Shown here piece after piece: positions 10,446 to 21,255 of a DNA stretch of 64,000 nucleotides. This DNA is from Heloderma charlesbogerti (lineage: Eukaryota; Chordata; Lepidosauria; Squamata; Helodermatidae). The stretch covers positions 744,001 through 808,000 of the forward strand of contig JANEZZ010001494.1 in the NCBI GenBank assembly GCA_026122225.1, written 5' to 3'. Position 1 is the stretch's first letter. Each line of letters opens with the position of its first letter. The position numbers were made by a program, and so were the translations under genes. The notes below the pieces were generated by a model, which saw only the letters and a list, made by a program, of their open reading frames with translations, did no database searches and had not been told where the DNA came from.

Positions 10446-10608
10446 AGTAGAAGCCTGCTTTGCATGCAGAAGGTCCCAGGTTCAATCCCCAGCATCTCCA
10501 GTTAAAAGATCAAGTAGCTGGTGATGGGAAAGGCCCTTCTCTCCCTTAGGCCCTGGGAGAGACACTGCCGGTCAGAGCAGGCAATACTGAGCTAGATGGA
10601 CCAATCAC
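10446..10608 (+). mobile_element. tRNA-derived SINE (copy 1 of a tandem pair)
   Basis: GCCTGCTTTGCATGCAGAAG then GGTCCCAGGTTCAATCCCC (B-box type). The body is GATGGGAAAGGCCCTTCTC, ends GAGCTAGATGGACCAATCA. The 5' end with the A box is missing and the 3' end is followed directly by the next copy. Confidence 0.65.
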
Positions 10609-10612
10609 TTAG

Positions 10613-10833
10613 GAGAAAAGCCATAGCTCAGTGGAGAGCACCTGCTTTGTATGCAAAAGGCCCCACGTTCAATCCCTTGCACCTCCAATTAAAAAGATCA
10701 GGTTGCAGGTGATGTGGAAGAAGACCCCTCTTTGCCAGAGACCCTGGAAGAGATGCTGCCAGTCAGGCAACACTGGGCTAGATGGACAAATCACCTTGAC
10801 CTGGTATAAGGCGGCTTCCTATGCCCTTAGTGC
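10613..10833 (+). mobile_element. tRNA-derived SINE (copy 2 of a tandem pair)
   Basis: A-box type CCATAGCTCAGTGGAGAGCA, B-box type CGTTCAATCCCTTG, body GAGACCCTGGAAGAGATGCT, 3' end GGTATAAGGCGGCTTCCTAT. The same family occurs at 24.24, 28.3, 40.5, 40.9, 47.3, 57.9, 58.8 and 62.7 kb. Confidence 0.7.
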
Positions 10834-11480
10834 TCTGTCGGTCATGTACACAGGCCTTGGATGCGCTCTTAGCCGTAGTACATTAAACATATATGTATAT
10901 TTTCCCTTTACCTTACAAACCAAGATATAGGTGGGATCCATAGGCTGCTTGGAGTTTTTCTTTGTCATTCCTCACCATAACGAATTAAATGTAGTCTCTT
11001 TTCCATTGTCTGAGGAAAAGCTTTGACAAATACGACTGTGTATGTCCCTGATGAGCATATAAAATCCTGCCATACGTTATAACCCTTAGACATTTGTAAC
11101 CAGGCCCCAGTCACAAAGTTGCAACTTTGGTATGTCTTCCCAATCTCAAGAGTTTTTGAGGACGAGATGAATTTCAGACACCAACGGAAGAGCCAAAAAG
11201 ACAGCAAGTCCTGTGACATTTGAGGTGACCTTACTGTGCAAAACCAAGGCACATTTACTCAGAAGTAAGTCCCACTGGGTTTCAAAGTCCCTGGAAGTTG
11301 TGAGACTTTTTTTTCTATCTAAACATGCATAGGATTGTACCCTTAGTCTCAATTTTTAAAACGGGGGATAGAAAGTGGAGAACGCCCATTTTAAATCAAA
11401 CATGGATTTCTATTTTTACCAACACAGGCCGTATGTTCACTTTGCAGATGTGAGGGATGCAGAAAACATGCAAGGCATGT
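10834..11480. other. intergenic with one MITE fragment
   Basis: Mostly unassigned. Bases 11250-11345 hold AGAAGTAAGTCCCACTGGG and AACATGCATAGGATTGTACC, fragments of the reptile MITE families. Confidence 0.4.
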
Positions 11481-11484
11481 TGTT

Positions 11485-11625
11485 TTATTATTATATTGTG
11501 GTTTTAATGCTTTTATATTTTATATTGTTTTATCCTGCGTTTTCTGGTTTTAATTTTTGTGAACCGCCCAGAGGGCTTTGGCTATTGGGCGGTATAGAAA
11601 TGAAATGAATGAATAAATAAAATAA
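11485..11625 (+). mobile_element. L2-type LINE 3' tail
   Basis: TTTTGTGAACCGCCCAGAGG and TTGGGCGGTATAGAAATGAA followed by an (AATGAATAAATAA) tail. It is the same terminus as the long element ending at 50349. Confidence 0.75.
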
Positions 11626-11639
11626 GCAGCGCTTTTGAA

Positions 11640-13200
11640 AACGGCCTGGGGGGCACACAGTAGGCCTGGGAGAAAGCCCCGCTGAACCCTTCCCTCTGGC
11701 TAAACAGCGCTTCCCCCTGGCTAAGCAAGACTTGATCCTGTGGGTGTTTCTGCGCTCCAAACCTTCGCTTGCAGAGGAGGGGCCCCCCATAAGAAACGCG
11801 GTTCCTGGAGAAGGAGCCCTATGGCGCATTGTGGGCCTCGCTTCGGAGCAAACGCGCCCGCCGCATCGTTGCTCCGTGGACGAGGTGCACTGCACGCTTC
11901 TGTTTGCCCCATGCCGATTTTCGTCTTCTGCCCTCCTGTTCCCTCCCCCCGCCTTCTGCCCCCACTCTCCCCAAACCAATCCCTCTCCTCCTCGGATAGT
12001 TTCCTGTTCCTCCCCTCCCTGCGGCTCTCTCCCCCTCCTCCTGGGTTGGATCTATCCCTCTCTCCCTGCCTGCCTGTGAATGACATTCCGTTTCTGAATG
12101 GAGCCGGGGGCGGGGGATAGGCGCGGAGGCTCTGGGGCCAGGCGAGCGGAGGAAGCAGCATTGGCTGGTGTTGCGAGGGGGGGTGGCGTGGCGTGGCGTG
12201 GCTTCCTTCCTCCCCCCCTCCCCGTCTCTGTCTCTCTTTTGCTGCTGCTGCCGCTGCTTTTGAGGAATGAGGATTGCGAAGAAGCAGAGAGAGCGAGCGA
12301 GGGAGGGAGGGAACAGCAAAAAAAAAAGCTTCAAGCCCTGAAAGCAAAAAGGAATTCGTTTGCTTCCTCCTAATTCTCCCCCCTCCCTTTCCTCCTCCTC
12401 CCCCTCCCAGAAAGCAATAGTAGGAGGGAGCTTCGCAGGGAGACGTTTTCGCACAATCTGGGGAGGATTTGAGCTTCGAGGCTGGGAAGTTTTGCAATTT
12501 CGAAAGATCTATGCGCGTGTGCGTGTCTTCCCCCTTCCCTGTCTTCCCCCCGCCCTTTCTCTTTAACCTCTTTGCCTTCCTATATATTGGAGTGTTCTAA
12601 GGCAAGAAGGCATTTCCTGCAGCAAAAACTAGAAATGTAAAGAATTTCTTGCGCGTCTGGGTGTGTGTGTGGATGAGCCTTTCCCCCGTCTTTTTCTGGA
12701 AGTTTTCTTTTTCACTCCTTATAGTTGTGCGTTTTGACTTGGCAAACGAGAGGGTGACGCAATCATCATAATAAATAATCATCATCATAAATAATCGCAT
12801 CCCTCCGCTCTCCTCCTCGCCTCCCGGGTTTTTTTTTCGTTGTTTTTTTTTAAATAAACAAATATATGTATATGTATTTAAAGAGATCCTAAAAGGAAGA
12901 GGTTGAAGAATGCGATCCTTCAAGTTTGGGCGCAGCCCGAGTTGAAGGGCCAAAAGGAAAAAGAAAAAAGAGAAAGAAAGGTGGGGGGGAGGCCGGGCTT
13001 TTGGACTTGATTGCTTCCCCCCCCCAGTAAGTGGGGGGGAGGCTGAAAGACAGCAAATTCTTTTAATTTTACGGGGGGGGGGCGGTGGCGGCTTTGGAAA
13101 ACTTAAGAATCTTCTCATCTCCGGGATCACGTCGTGGGAGTTCGGAAGGAGTGTCAGGATGGCTGCGGAATTGAGCCCCGAGGAGGAGCAGGTAAGATCT
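11640..13200 (+). promoter_or_regulatory. CpG-rich promoter / 5' UTR region of PTPN9
   Basis: Base composition changes sharply here: GC-rich, many CG dinucleotides (notably 11.80-11.90 and 12.09-12.20 kb), long pyrimidine and purine runs, and no recognised transposon, unlike the flanks. It ends at the PTPN9 start codon, so a CpG-island promoter without a clear TATA box is the natural reading. A TATATATT at 12581 is 580 bases before the ATG but sits in a short AT patch and is not convincing. Runs of 7-10 G occur at about 12982-12988, 13032-13038 and 13073-13082, inside the probable 5' UTR. The transcription start cannot be fixed from sequence. Confidence 0.65.
13159..13191 (+). CDS. PTPN9: PTPN9 exon 1 (start codon, 11 codons)
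   Basis: Encodes MAAELSPEEEQ, then the donor GTAAGA at 13192. It matches the short acidic leader before the CRAL-TRIO N-terminal helices in vertebrate PTPN9. The human protein, from memory, starts about ten residues earlier and has a second Met at the same place as this one. The ATG has a strong context (A at -3, G at +4), and no in-frame ATG is seen in the 60 bases before it, so 13159 is the best start. Phase 0 at the donor. It lies at the right edge of the CpG-rich block and is followed by an intron of about 27 kb. Confidence 0.9.
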
Positions 13201-15440
13201 GTCTGCACCCCAATATATTTGGAGGTGTTGGACGCAGTTGTGGGGGGAGAGGCTGCATTGAACTATGTGTGTGTGTGTTGTGGATTTTTAATTTTTAATT
13301 TATTTATTTATTGCATGGGAGGATGTGAATCTTCCTTTCTTTTTTCTTCCTGCAAGTTTGAATATTTTGCATTTGGGGGTTCTTGTTTAGATACGGTTGT
13401 AAAGCCTGTTTGGGGCCTGTTTCTTTCTGCGTTCTGCACTGCGCCTAGTTATTGTTGTTGTCTCTATATAAAAAGATGTCTCGACAAATATTATGTGATT
13501 AGTGGTAGGTAATTAAAAATAATGCTATAATATGATAAGTAAATAATATCTCTTTGAAAATAATAAATTCGCGGTACCCATGCCTTGGTGGCCGCCTTCC
13601 TTGGTCTCATTCCTGGGAGCTCAGCAATGCAACTCATCCCTGCGGAATCCAGATGTCTCATTAATGGACCTTCTAAGCTCGGCAATGTAGCCCCTCTCTC
13701 CCCAGTATCCAGTCTTGGGCGGCAGGGGGTGATTGATTGAGGCTGGGCAGGACCGGCTGGGGAGTTGTTCCACGTTGGCCCGATTTCTTTTTTCCTCCCC
13801 TGAAGTCTCCCAAGGGGATGAAATCTGGGGCTCAAAGTGTAACCCTCCCTGCCCCTCCACAACTCCCCCCCCTTTCCCTAGTCGATGCTTGGGGGGGGGA
13901 TAGACATGTTGTCCCCCGGTGGGGTTGCCATGGTGACCACAGAGTTGGGGAAGGGGGCTAAGATGCGGCCTAGTCAGGTCCAGAGAGGCGGGGGGGGGGG
14001 TTGCTTTGGTGAGCCACAGGGAGAGAGACCCGGTATTCTCACCCCGTTCTGTACTCACTTAGCGACACCCCTCCTAAGGGTGAGGATGGTGGGGGCACTT
14101 TTTCTCCCCCCCCCCATATTTATTAACAGCAACCACTGCCACCTTGGAAGCAATTCTGTGTGTTTGTGCAGGGATGGGGGGGAATAATGCACGACAGCTA
14201 CACTCGCCTCCCGGTCTTTATATGGAGCTACTAGTTGGGGAGAGGGAGGAGAAATAATTACCTTCCCCCACCCTATATCATTTGGGGTGGGAAATGAGCT
14301 TTCAGCAGCCCTTGTGGGCCCAGCCTCCTCCAGGGCTGTTTTCGATTACCTGATTCTTATTAATTCAGTGTTCTCTCTCCCCCCTCCCTCCACCTTTGCG
14401 TGTGTGTTGGGGGGGGGGTTTCTTGACTCCCCACGTCTTTTTCTATTTTTTGAAAAGCAATGGGGACAGGATGTGAAACTCAAAATTGAATGGCGAAGAG
14501 TCATCCCTGCAACAGCTCCCTTCTCTTGCTTTGGCCTTCGCGGAAGCGAGGGGGGCGGGGAGAGACCCCAGCCAGTTTTCTGCTCACTCCTGTTCTTATG
14601 TCTCCCCCCTTTCCCCTTCCCTTTGCAAGCATATAACTGGAGCGAGGGGAAAGGTGGGGGGGTGTTTGCGGGGGAGCAGCTTCTCCAGAGGATCTTCAAC
14701 TTGGTCTGATCTGGTAAAAAGAAATCATCTGGCATAGATACGCAGGACTCCTGGGTTCTCTTCCTCAAATGGCCCCTGTGTGTGTCAGTTCACAGCCTAT
14801 TTCCCCCGCTCTTTCTTTCAGAAATATCACACTTAGCTTGAAGCTTTGCTTCCACTTTCTGGTGCACTCACTGGGTTGAAAAAAAGCCATGCTTTCCAGG
14901 TGACAGCGCACCTCTTCTTCCTCCTTCCTTGCAAACATTTCCCTCTTTTATTTTATTCCCCTTCCCCCCTTCCCCCTTTCGTTTCTTGCTCCCTTGCTTA
15001 AGAAGGATCCGGCCCTCTTTTCCTCCTCCTCCCCTCTCTCTATGGGAGCTTGTAGGGCTTCCTGCTGTTCTTGAGTCATCCCAGGTGGATGTTACACATC
15101 CATGAAAAAGAGGACATCTCTGGAGGAGGGACGGGGGGGGGGCTTGCTGATGCCCTCTCCCCAGCTGGCTATAAAGGGGGAGGGGGAGTGAAAAGCCCAG
15201 TGATATTCAAGCCAAGTTTGATTTATTCCCTATGGCCTGGAACCCTTTAGAGGGGCAAAAAGTCCATTTTAGGATCTTATTTGTAGAGTTGTCTTCTTGT
15301 TTTTGTTCTTCCTCTTAATTAAAATGTAGGAACAGAAATATAAGTTCTTGTGCAAAGTTCAAGGAACATGGTCAGTTCCAGCAAAAAAGGAATATATCTA
15401 CTGAATGATATAACTCTTTTATGGAAATCATCTTGGAATT
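13192..15440 (+). other. GC-rich start of PTPN9 intron 1
   Basis: Few repeats, numerous G and C homopolymers (for example about 13892, 13989, 14108, 14410 and 15132). It probably contains enhancer or promoter-proximal DNA, but no discrete element can be named. Frames of 100-145 codons on both strands are composition effects. Confidence 0.4.
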
Positions 15441-15444
15441 TTAA

Positions 15445-16080
15445 AAAAAATGATTACATTTTATATCCTGCTTTTCTTCTATGATGGAACTTGAGGTGGG
15501 ATACATAGTGCTGTCACTGCTAATGTTATTATCAACACCACCACCACTTCTATTACATTTCAGTGGTGCTTTATTTTATTGTATTTAAAGAATTTCTACC
15601 CTGGTTTTCAAGCAGATTTTCCAAAGCAGCTTATGTGAAAAACAAAACCGCACCATATAACAATAAAATACTTGATAAAGTTGCATTTTTAAAGCATATA
15701 GGAGCATTAAAAATGGCAAAAGGCAATAAAAGCAGCAGATATAACATGCTTTCCAGAATAAAAATGTCTTCAAACACCATCTAAAAAAGGAGAGAGGAGC
15801 ACATCAAACTTCCCAAGGAAAGAATTGCACAGTTGTGGTGCTACAACCAAACGGGCCCCGTCTTTGCTCCCCACAGATCAGAGCTTAGTTAATCATGGGC
15901 CAGAGAGCAGGGGCTCTGATTTTGATGTTAGGACTCAGGCAGGTCCATATGGGCAAAGATGGTACTTTATGAGGAACAAACAGGGTAAGTCCCTGCTTCA
16001 AGGTGCTTACAATCTGACAGAAGGGAGACATCAGGAGAAGTGGAGGCAGTGGTAAATAGGGAAAGAATATATGTTGTTCG
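15445..16080 (-). mobile_element. L2-like LINE 3' UTR remnants
   Basis: AT-rich blocks such as TTTAAAGAATTTCTACCCTG, CCAAAGCAGCTTATGTGAAA and ACAATAAAATACTTGATAAA look like L2 3' UTR read on the reverse strand. Boundaries are vague. Confidence 0.4.
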
Positions 16081-16087
16081 TTACACA

Positions 16088-16440
16088 TCCTTGGGCCGCG
16101 GTGGCTTAGTGGTTAAGACGCTGAATTGCAGACCGGAAGGTCGGCAGGACAGCAGTTTGAGACCCGAGTGCCGCGTGACGGAGTGAGCTCCCGTCTTCAG
16201 TCCCAGCTCCTGCCAACCTAGCAGTTCGAAAGCAAGAAATTGCAAGTAGATAAATAGGTACCGCCTCGGCGGGAAAGGTAACAGCGTTCCGTGCACCTCG
16301 GTGTTCAGTCATGCCGGCCACATGAGCACGGAAGCGTCTTCGGACAGCGTCGGCTCTTCGGCTTAGAAATGGAGATGAGCACCGCACCCTAGAGTCGGAC
16401 TCGACTGGTTGGGGACACCTTTAGCTTTTACGTTTACACA
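16088..16440 (+). mobile_element. Sauria-type SINE, near full length
   Basis: A tRNA-related head (GGTGGCTTAGTGGTTAAGAC, GACCGGAAGGTCG), then AACCTAGCAGTTCGAAAGCA, AATAGGTACCGCCTCGGCGG, GCCGGCCACATGAGCACGG and GGCTCTTCGGCTTAGAAATG, ending AGAGTCGGACTCGACTGG and an ACCTTTAGCTTTTA tail. These blocks in this order define the squamate Sauria SINE. The 3' segment 16391-16408 matches the BovB 3' end at 31343-31360. Confidence 0.9.
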
Positions 16441-17360
16441 TGCTTAAGGTTCCCTGGTGGTCTCCCATCTAGCCACTGACCGGACCCAAACCCATTTGCT
16501 TTGCTTCAGCTGCTTTGTAATGCCTTCAGATTGTGCTCTGTGATACATTATCGATCCGTCTTGAAAAACTGAATAGGTACACTCCCTAAATTTAAGCTAC
16601 CTAGATTAAATATCTTCCCTGGCACTTTACAAAATGCATGTATGTCAATTTCATGATAGTCCCCATAGTCCAGACCTTCACCAGCATAAAGCTATGCTTC
16701 CAATATTTTGCTATTAGTAACTTACGGGCGGTTGCTAGCAGATAAAACCCAATTTCTCTTTGCTGTTTCGTAACTCATTACACATATCCAAATAAAAATA
16801 ATCTCAGGATCCCTTGATAAAGTTGCTCCCAGCGATAATATTTTTCTCAGAATTTTTAGGACTTCCTGGGCGATAGCTACGTGTCTTGGACTCTTGCCCT
16901 TTTCTCATGCCCTCCTGTTCTCTTTCTGACTGCCATCCAGTCCTACTCACTGTGAACTCTGTTGCTGTCCTGTGACCTTTTATTTGTGTGTGCTCAAGGG
17001 ACAGGCAATCAGCTAGGACATCATGAGTTGCCATTCTCAGGAGGATGCAAAGAGAAAAGAGAATTTCCTCTGCAGGGAATGGGGAGAAAGATGTTCGATT
17101 CAGGCTCCCATCAGGATCTGACTTTATATTTTTAGATTTACTGAGATATCTCACCATCTGTTTACATCCCATCATTCAACCTTAGTTTTCATGGCAGAGT
17201 ACAATGGATTTTAAAATGAATACAAATAAAATAAAATTTGAGATCAATGTTGACTGTTTCCAGCATTGGAACTCCTTGCCAAGGGAGACCAGGACACCTC
17301 TGTTATCCTTCCAGTGGGAGGCAAATATATTTCTCTCCAGGCATCTTTTTGGCATCTAAG
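16441..17360 (+). other. PTPN9 intron 1, nothing recognised
   Basis: No exon or repeat could be assigned. Confidence 0.35.
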
Positions 17361-17459
17361 GTTGCAGTCCTATATCTTGGAGTAAGTCTCATTGACTCCA
17401 AGTAAGTGGGGCTAACTTCTGAGTCGACATGTATAGCACTGCACTGTCAGCTCCTTTGC

Positions 17460-17690
17460 TGCTGAATTGGTTTTTAATCTGGTCGGTTCTGTTAATTCTT
17501 TCTTTTGAATGTGCTGTTATTTGCCTTGATTTTGTGTTTTATTTGTGTTTTTACTGGATTTGTTTTAGTTGAAAAGTTTTAATTATAACATGTTCTCTGT
17601 ATTTTATAGTTGGCTGCCTTCATATACAGATAGATAGGTAGATAAAATAAAAATACAGAAACAGGCAGATAAAGTAAAAGCTTTAAAATG
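17460..17690 (+). mobile_element. L2-like LINE 3' UTR and tail
   Basis: TTTTATTTGTGTTTTTACTG and ATTTTATAGTTGGCTGCC, then a (GATA)-rich and AAAATAAAAA tail. It is weakly similar to other L2 tails here. Confidence 0.4.
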
Positions 17691-17869
17691 CAACTCCAAA
17701 CCCAGTAAGAAAAATGCTGAAAAAACTCTAAGCTTGCATGAATACCAGCATTTTGAATTGGTACCTAAAAGTCATTAAGGATGGAGTGCCAAGTGAATGG
17801 ATGGGAGCATTTCGCAACTGGGGTACCAGCCCTTTCTTGTAATGCTAGAGCCCAAGGTCATTCAAAGCA

Positions 17870-20800
17870 GCTGAATGGTGGGAGATTCAGGAAGGATAAA
17901 AGGAAGTCCTTCTTCACACAGCACATAGTTAAACTGGGTAACCCACTACCCAAGATATAGTGATGGCCACCAACATGGATTCGATAAATTTGTGGAGGAG
18001 AAGGCTATGAATGGCTACCAGTATTGGAGGCAGTTTGTTGTTTATTTGGTCAGTCGCTTCCGACTCTTCGTGACTTCATGGACCAGCCCACGCCAGAGCT
18101 TCCTGTTGGCCATCGCCACCCCCAGCTCCCCCAAGGTTGAGTCCATCACCTCCAGAATATCATCCATCCACCTTGCCCTTGGTCGGCCCCTCTTCCTTTT
18201 GCCTTCCACTTTCCCTAGCATCAGCATCTTCTCCAGGGTATGCTATCTTCTCATGATGTGGCCAAAGTACTTCAGTTTTGCCTTTAATATCCTTCCCTCA
18301 AGTGAGCAGTCTGGTTTTCTTTCCTGGAGTATGGGCTGGTTTGATCTTCTTGCAGTCCAAGGCACTCTCAGAATTTTCCTCCAGCACCACAGTTCAAAAG
18401 CATCTATCTTCCTTCGCTCAGCCTTCCTTATGGTCCAGCTCTCGCAGCCATAGGTTATTATGGGGAATACCATTGCTTGAACTACGCGGACCTTTGTTGT
18501 CAGTGTGATGTCTCTGCTCTTAACTATTTTATCAAGATTTGTCATTGCTGTCCTCCCAAGAAGTAAACGTCTTCTGATGTCCTGGCTGCAGTCAGCATCT
18601 GCAGTAATCTTTGCACCTAGAAAGACAAAGTCTGTCACTGCCTCCACGTTTTCCCCCTCTATTTGCCAGTTATCAATCAACTCCCTCTATTTGCCAGTTA
18701 TCAATCAAGCTGGTTGCCATAATCTTGGTTTTTTTGAGGTTTAACTGCAACCCAGCTTTTGCACTTTCTTCTTTCACCTTCGTCGTGAGGTTCCTCAGTT
18801 CTTGCTCACTTTCAGCCATCAAAGTGGTATCATCTGCATATTGGAGATTGTTCATGTTTCTTCCAGTGATTTTAGCTCCAGCCTTGGCTTCATCAAGCCC
18901 AGCATGTCGCATGATGTGTTCTGCGTACAGGTTGAATAGGTAGGGTGAGAGTATACAACCCTGCCGTACTCCTTTCCCAATCTTAAACCAGTCCGTTGTT
19001 CCGTGGTCTGTTCTTACCGTTGCTACTTGGTTGTTATACAGATTCCTCAGGAGGCAGACAAGATGACTTGGTATCCCCATACCACCAAGAACTTGCCACA
19101 ATTTGTGATGATCCACCCAGTCAAAGGCTTTAGAATAGTCAATAAAACAGAAATAGACGTTTTTCTGAAACTCCCTGGCTTTCTCCATTATCCAGCGGAT
19201 ATTGGCAATTTGGTCTCTAGTTCCACTGCCTTTTCTAAACCCAGCTTGTACATCTGGCAATTCTCATTCCATGAATTGCTGGAGTCTACCTTGCAAGATC
19301 TTGAGCATTACCTTACTGGCATGTGAAATCAGTGCCACTGTTTGATAGTTTGAACATTCTTTGGTGCTTCCCTTTTTTGGTATGGGGATATAGGTTGATT
19401 TTTTCCCATCTGTTGGCCATTCTTGTGTTTTCCAAATTTGCTGGCATATGGCATGCATCACCTTGACAGCATCATCTTGCAAGATTTTAAACAGTTCAGC
19501 TGGGATACCGTCATCTCCTGCTGCCTTGTTATTAGCAATGCTTCTTAAGGCCCATTCAACCTCACTCTTCAGGATGTCAGGCTCTAGCTCACTGACCACA
19601 CCATCAAATCTATCCCCGATATTATTATCCTTCCTATATAGATCTTCCGTATATTCTTGCCACCTTTTCTTGATCTCTTCTGCTTCTGTTAGGTCCTTGC
19701 CATCTTTGTTTTTGATCATACCCATTTTTGCCTGGAATTTACCTCTGATGTTTCTAATTTTCTGGAAGAGGTCTCTTGTCCTTCCTATTCTATTATCTTC
19801 TTCTGTTTCCGTGCATTGCTTGTTTAAAAATAATTCCTTATCCCTTCTGGCTAACCTCTGGAATTTTGCATTTAATTGGGCATATCTCCCCCTATCACTG
19901 TTGCCTTTTGCTTTCCTTCTTTCTTGGGCTGCTTCCAGTGTCTCAGCAGACAGCCATCTTGCCTTCGTGGTTTTCTTTTTCTTTGGGACGTTTTTTGTTG
20001 CTGCCTCCTGAACAATGTTGCGAACTTCTGTCCATAGTTCTTCCGGGACCCTATCTACTAAATCTAGTCCCTTAAATCTATTCTTCACCTCCACTGCATA
20101 TTCATGAGGAATATTAGTGAGCTCATATCTAACTGATCTGTGGGTCTTCCCTATTCTCTTGAGTCTGATTCTAAATTGTGCAATAAGTTCGTGATCTGAA
20201 CTACAATCAGCTCCAGGTCTTGTTTTTACCAACTGCATAGCTGTCCACCACCTTTGGCTGCAAAGGATGTAGTCAATCTGATTTCGGTGTCGACCGTCTG
20301 GTGAAGTCCATGTATAAAGTCGTCTCTTAGGTTGTTGGAAGAGAGTGTTTGTTATGCACAGTGAGTTGTCTTGGCAAAATTCTATCAGCCTATGTCCTGC
20401 TTCATTTTGTTCTCCCAGACCATGCTTGCCTGTAATTCCAGGTGTCGTTTGACTACCCACCTTAGCATTCCAGTCTCCTGTAATGAAAATAACATCTTTT
20501 TTTGGCATGCTATCCAGTAGGTGCTGCAGATCCTCATAGAACTGATCTACTTCTGCTTCTTCAGCATCTGTGGTTGGGGCATATATTTGGATCACTGTGA
20601 TGTTAAATGGCATATCCTGAATTCAAATTGAGATCATTCTGTCATTTTTTGGATTGTATCCAAGCACTGCTTTAGCCACTTTATTATTAATTGTGAAGGC
20701 TACTCCATTTCTTCTGTGGTCCTCTTGTCCACAGTAGTAGATCTGGTGGTCATTTGATGTGAAGTGGCCCATGTATACTAGGTGGGGAACATGAGCAGGA

Positions 20801-20930
20801 GGATGCTGTTGTTCTCATGTCCTGCTTGTGGGCTTCCCATTGAGGCATCTGGTTGGCCACTGAGGGAGCAGCATGCTGGACTGGACAGGCCTTTGGGCTG
20901 ATCCAGCATGGCTTTTCTTATGTTCTTCAT
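17870..20930 (+). mobile_element. CR1-like 3' fragment split by BovB
   Basis: The left piece, 17870-18033 (GGTGGGAGATTCAGGAAGG, CTTCTTCACACAGCACATAG), and the right piece, 20774-20930 (GGTTGGCCACTGAGGGAGCA, TTTTCTTATGTTCTTC), are the two halves of one TTATGTTCT-tail element. The 2.7 kb BovB lies between them. Confidence 0.65.
18034..20773 (-). mobile_element. BovB (RTE-clade) LINE, 5'-truncated, disabled
   Basis: The reverse strand encodes an RTE-type endonuclease-reverse transcriptase. From about 20770 down it reads the endonuclease region (ITGDWNAKVGSQ, SSDHELIAQFRIRL), then RT motifs FIDYSKAFDWVDH, GVRQGCILSPYLFNLY and YADDTTLM, and the C-terminal GCESWTIRKAERR and ELWCWRKILRVPWTARRS stretches. 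Lesions: in-frame TGA at 20623-20625 and 19264-19266, and a 28-bp direct duplication at about 18661-18716 that shifts the frame. The 3' end carries the AGAGTCGGAAGCGACTGA segment (reverse strand, 18067-18050). BovB is a marker of squamates and ruminants and is known for horizontal transfer. Confidence 0.93.
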
Positions 20931-21255
20931 CACCACCCACCTCACCACAGGTTGGGTGTGCTGTAACCAGATCCTCTGAAGATTATCTAAATAAATGGGT
21001 GGGTTTGAATGGGAGTAGGCGGTCCTTCAGACCCCTAGGTGCCAAGCCATTTAAAGCTTTATACTAGGTCAACGTAATAGCAGCCCTAGGTGACAGTAAT
21101 TAAAAAAGCCCAAACGTATAAATGGGGCAAAAAATAATGTATCACCATCAAGTAAGGAAATGCTTGTTTGTTCTATTGTGTCAGTAGCCCACATGAATGT
21201 CCCAAGAATCCTTTGTTGGGATGGGGAAGGTAACATAATGGTTAAAAGAATGGAT
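20931..21255 (+). repeat. dispersed repeat shared with 33800-34110
   Basis: GTTTGAATGGGAGTAGGCGG, CCAAGCCATTTAAAGC, TAATAGCAGCCCTAGG and CATGAATGTCCCAAGAATCC all recur in order in 33800-34110. In both places they directly follow a TTATGTTCT-type tail. Confidence 0.6.

Noticed and set aside
10613..10700. tRNA gene
   Set aside because: A- and B-box-like sequences are present, but no cloverleaf can be closed, and the segment continues into a dispersed SINE body found many times here.
11721..12497. 258- and 211-codon antisense open frames in the CpG-rich block
   Set aside because: Several frames are open on both strands here, the translations are Pro/Arg/Ser/Gly-rich, and GC-rich sequence with few stops explains them. 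No known protein is recognised.
12581..12590. TATATATT as the PTPN9 TATA box
   Set aside because: It lies in an isolated AT patch 580 bases from the ATG, with no supporting initiator; CpG-island promoters usually lack TATA.
12597..13208. 203-codon minus-strand frame over PTPN9 exon 1
   Set aside because: Low-complexity translation from homopolymer runs, antisense to the true first exon.
19264..20613. 449-codon minus-strand frame as a host gene
   Set aside because: It is the BovB endonuclease-RT region bounded by two nonsense codons.
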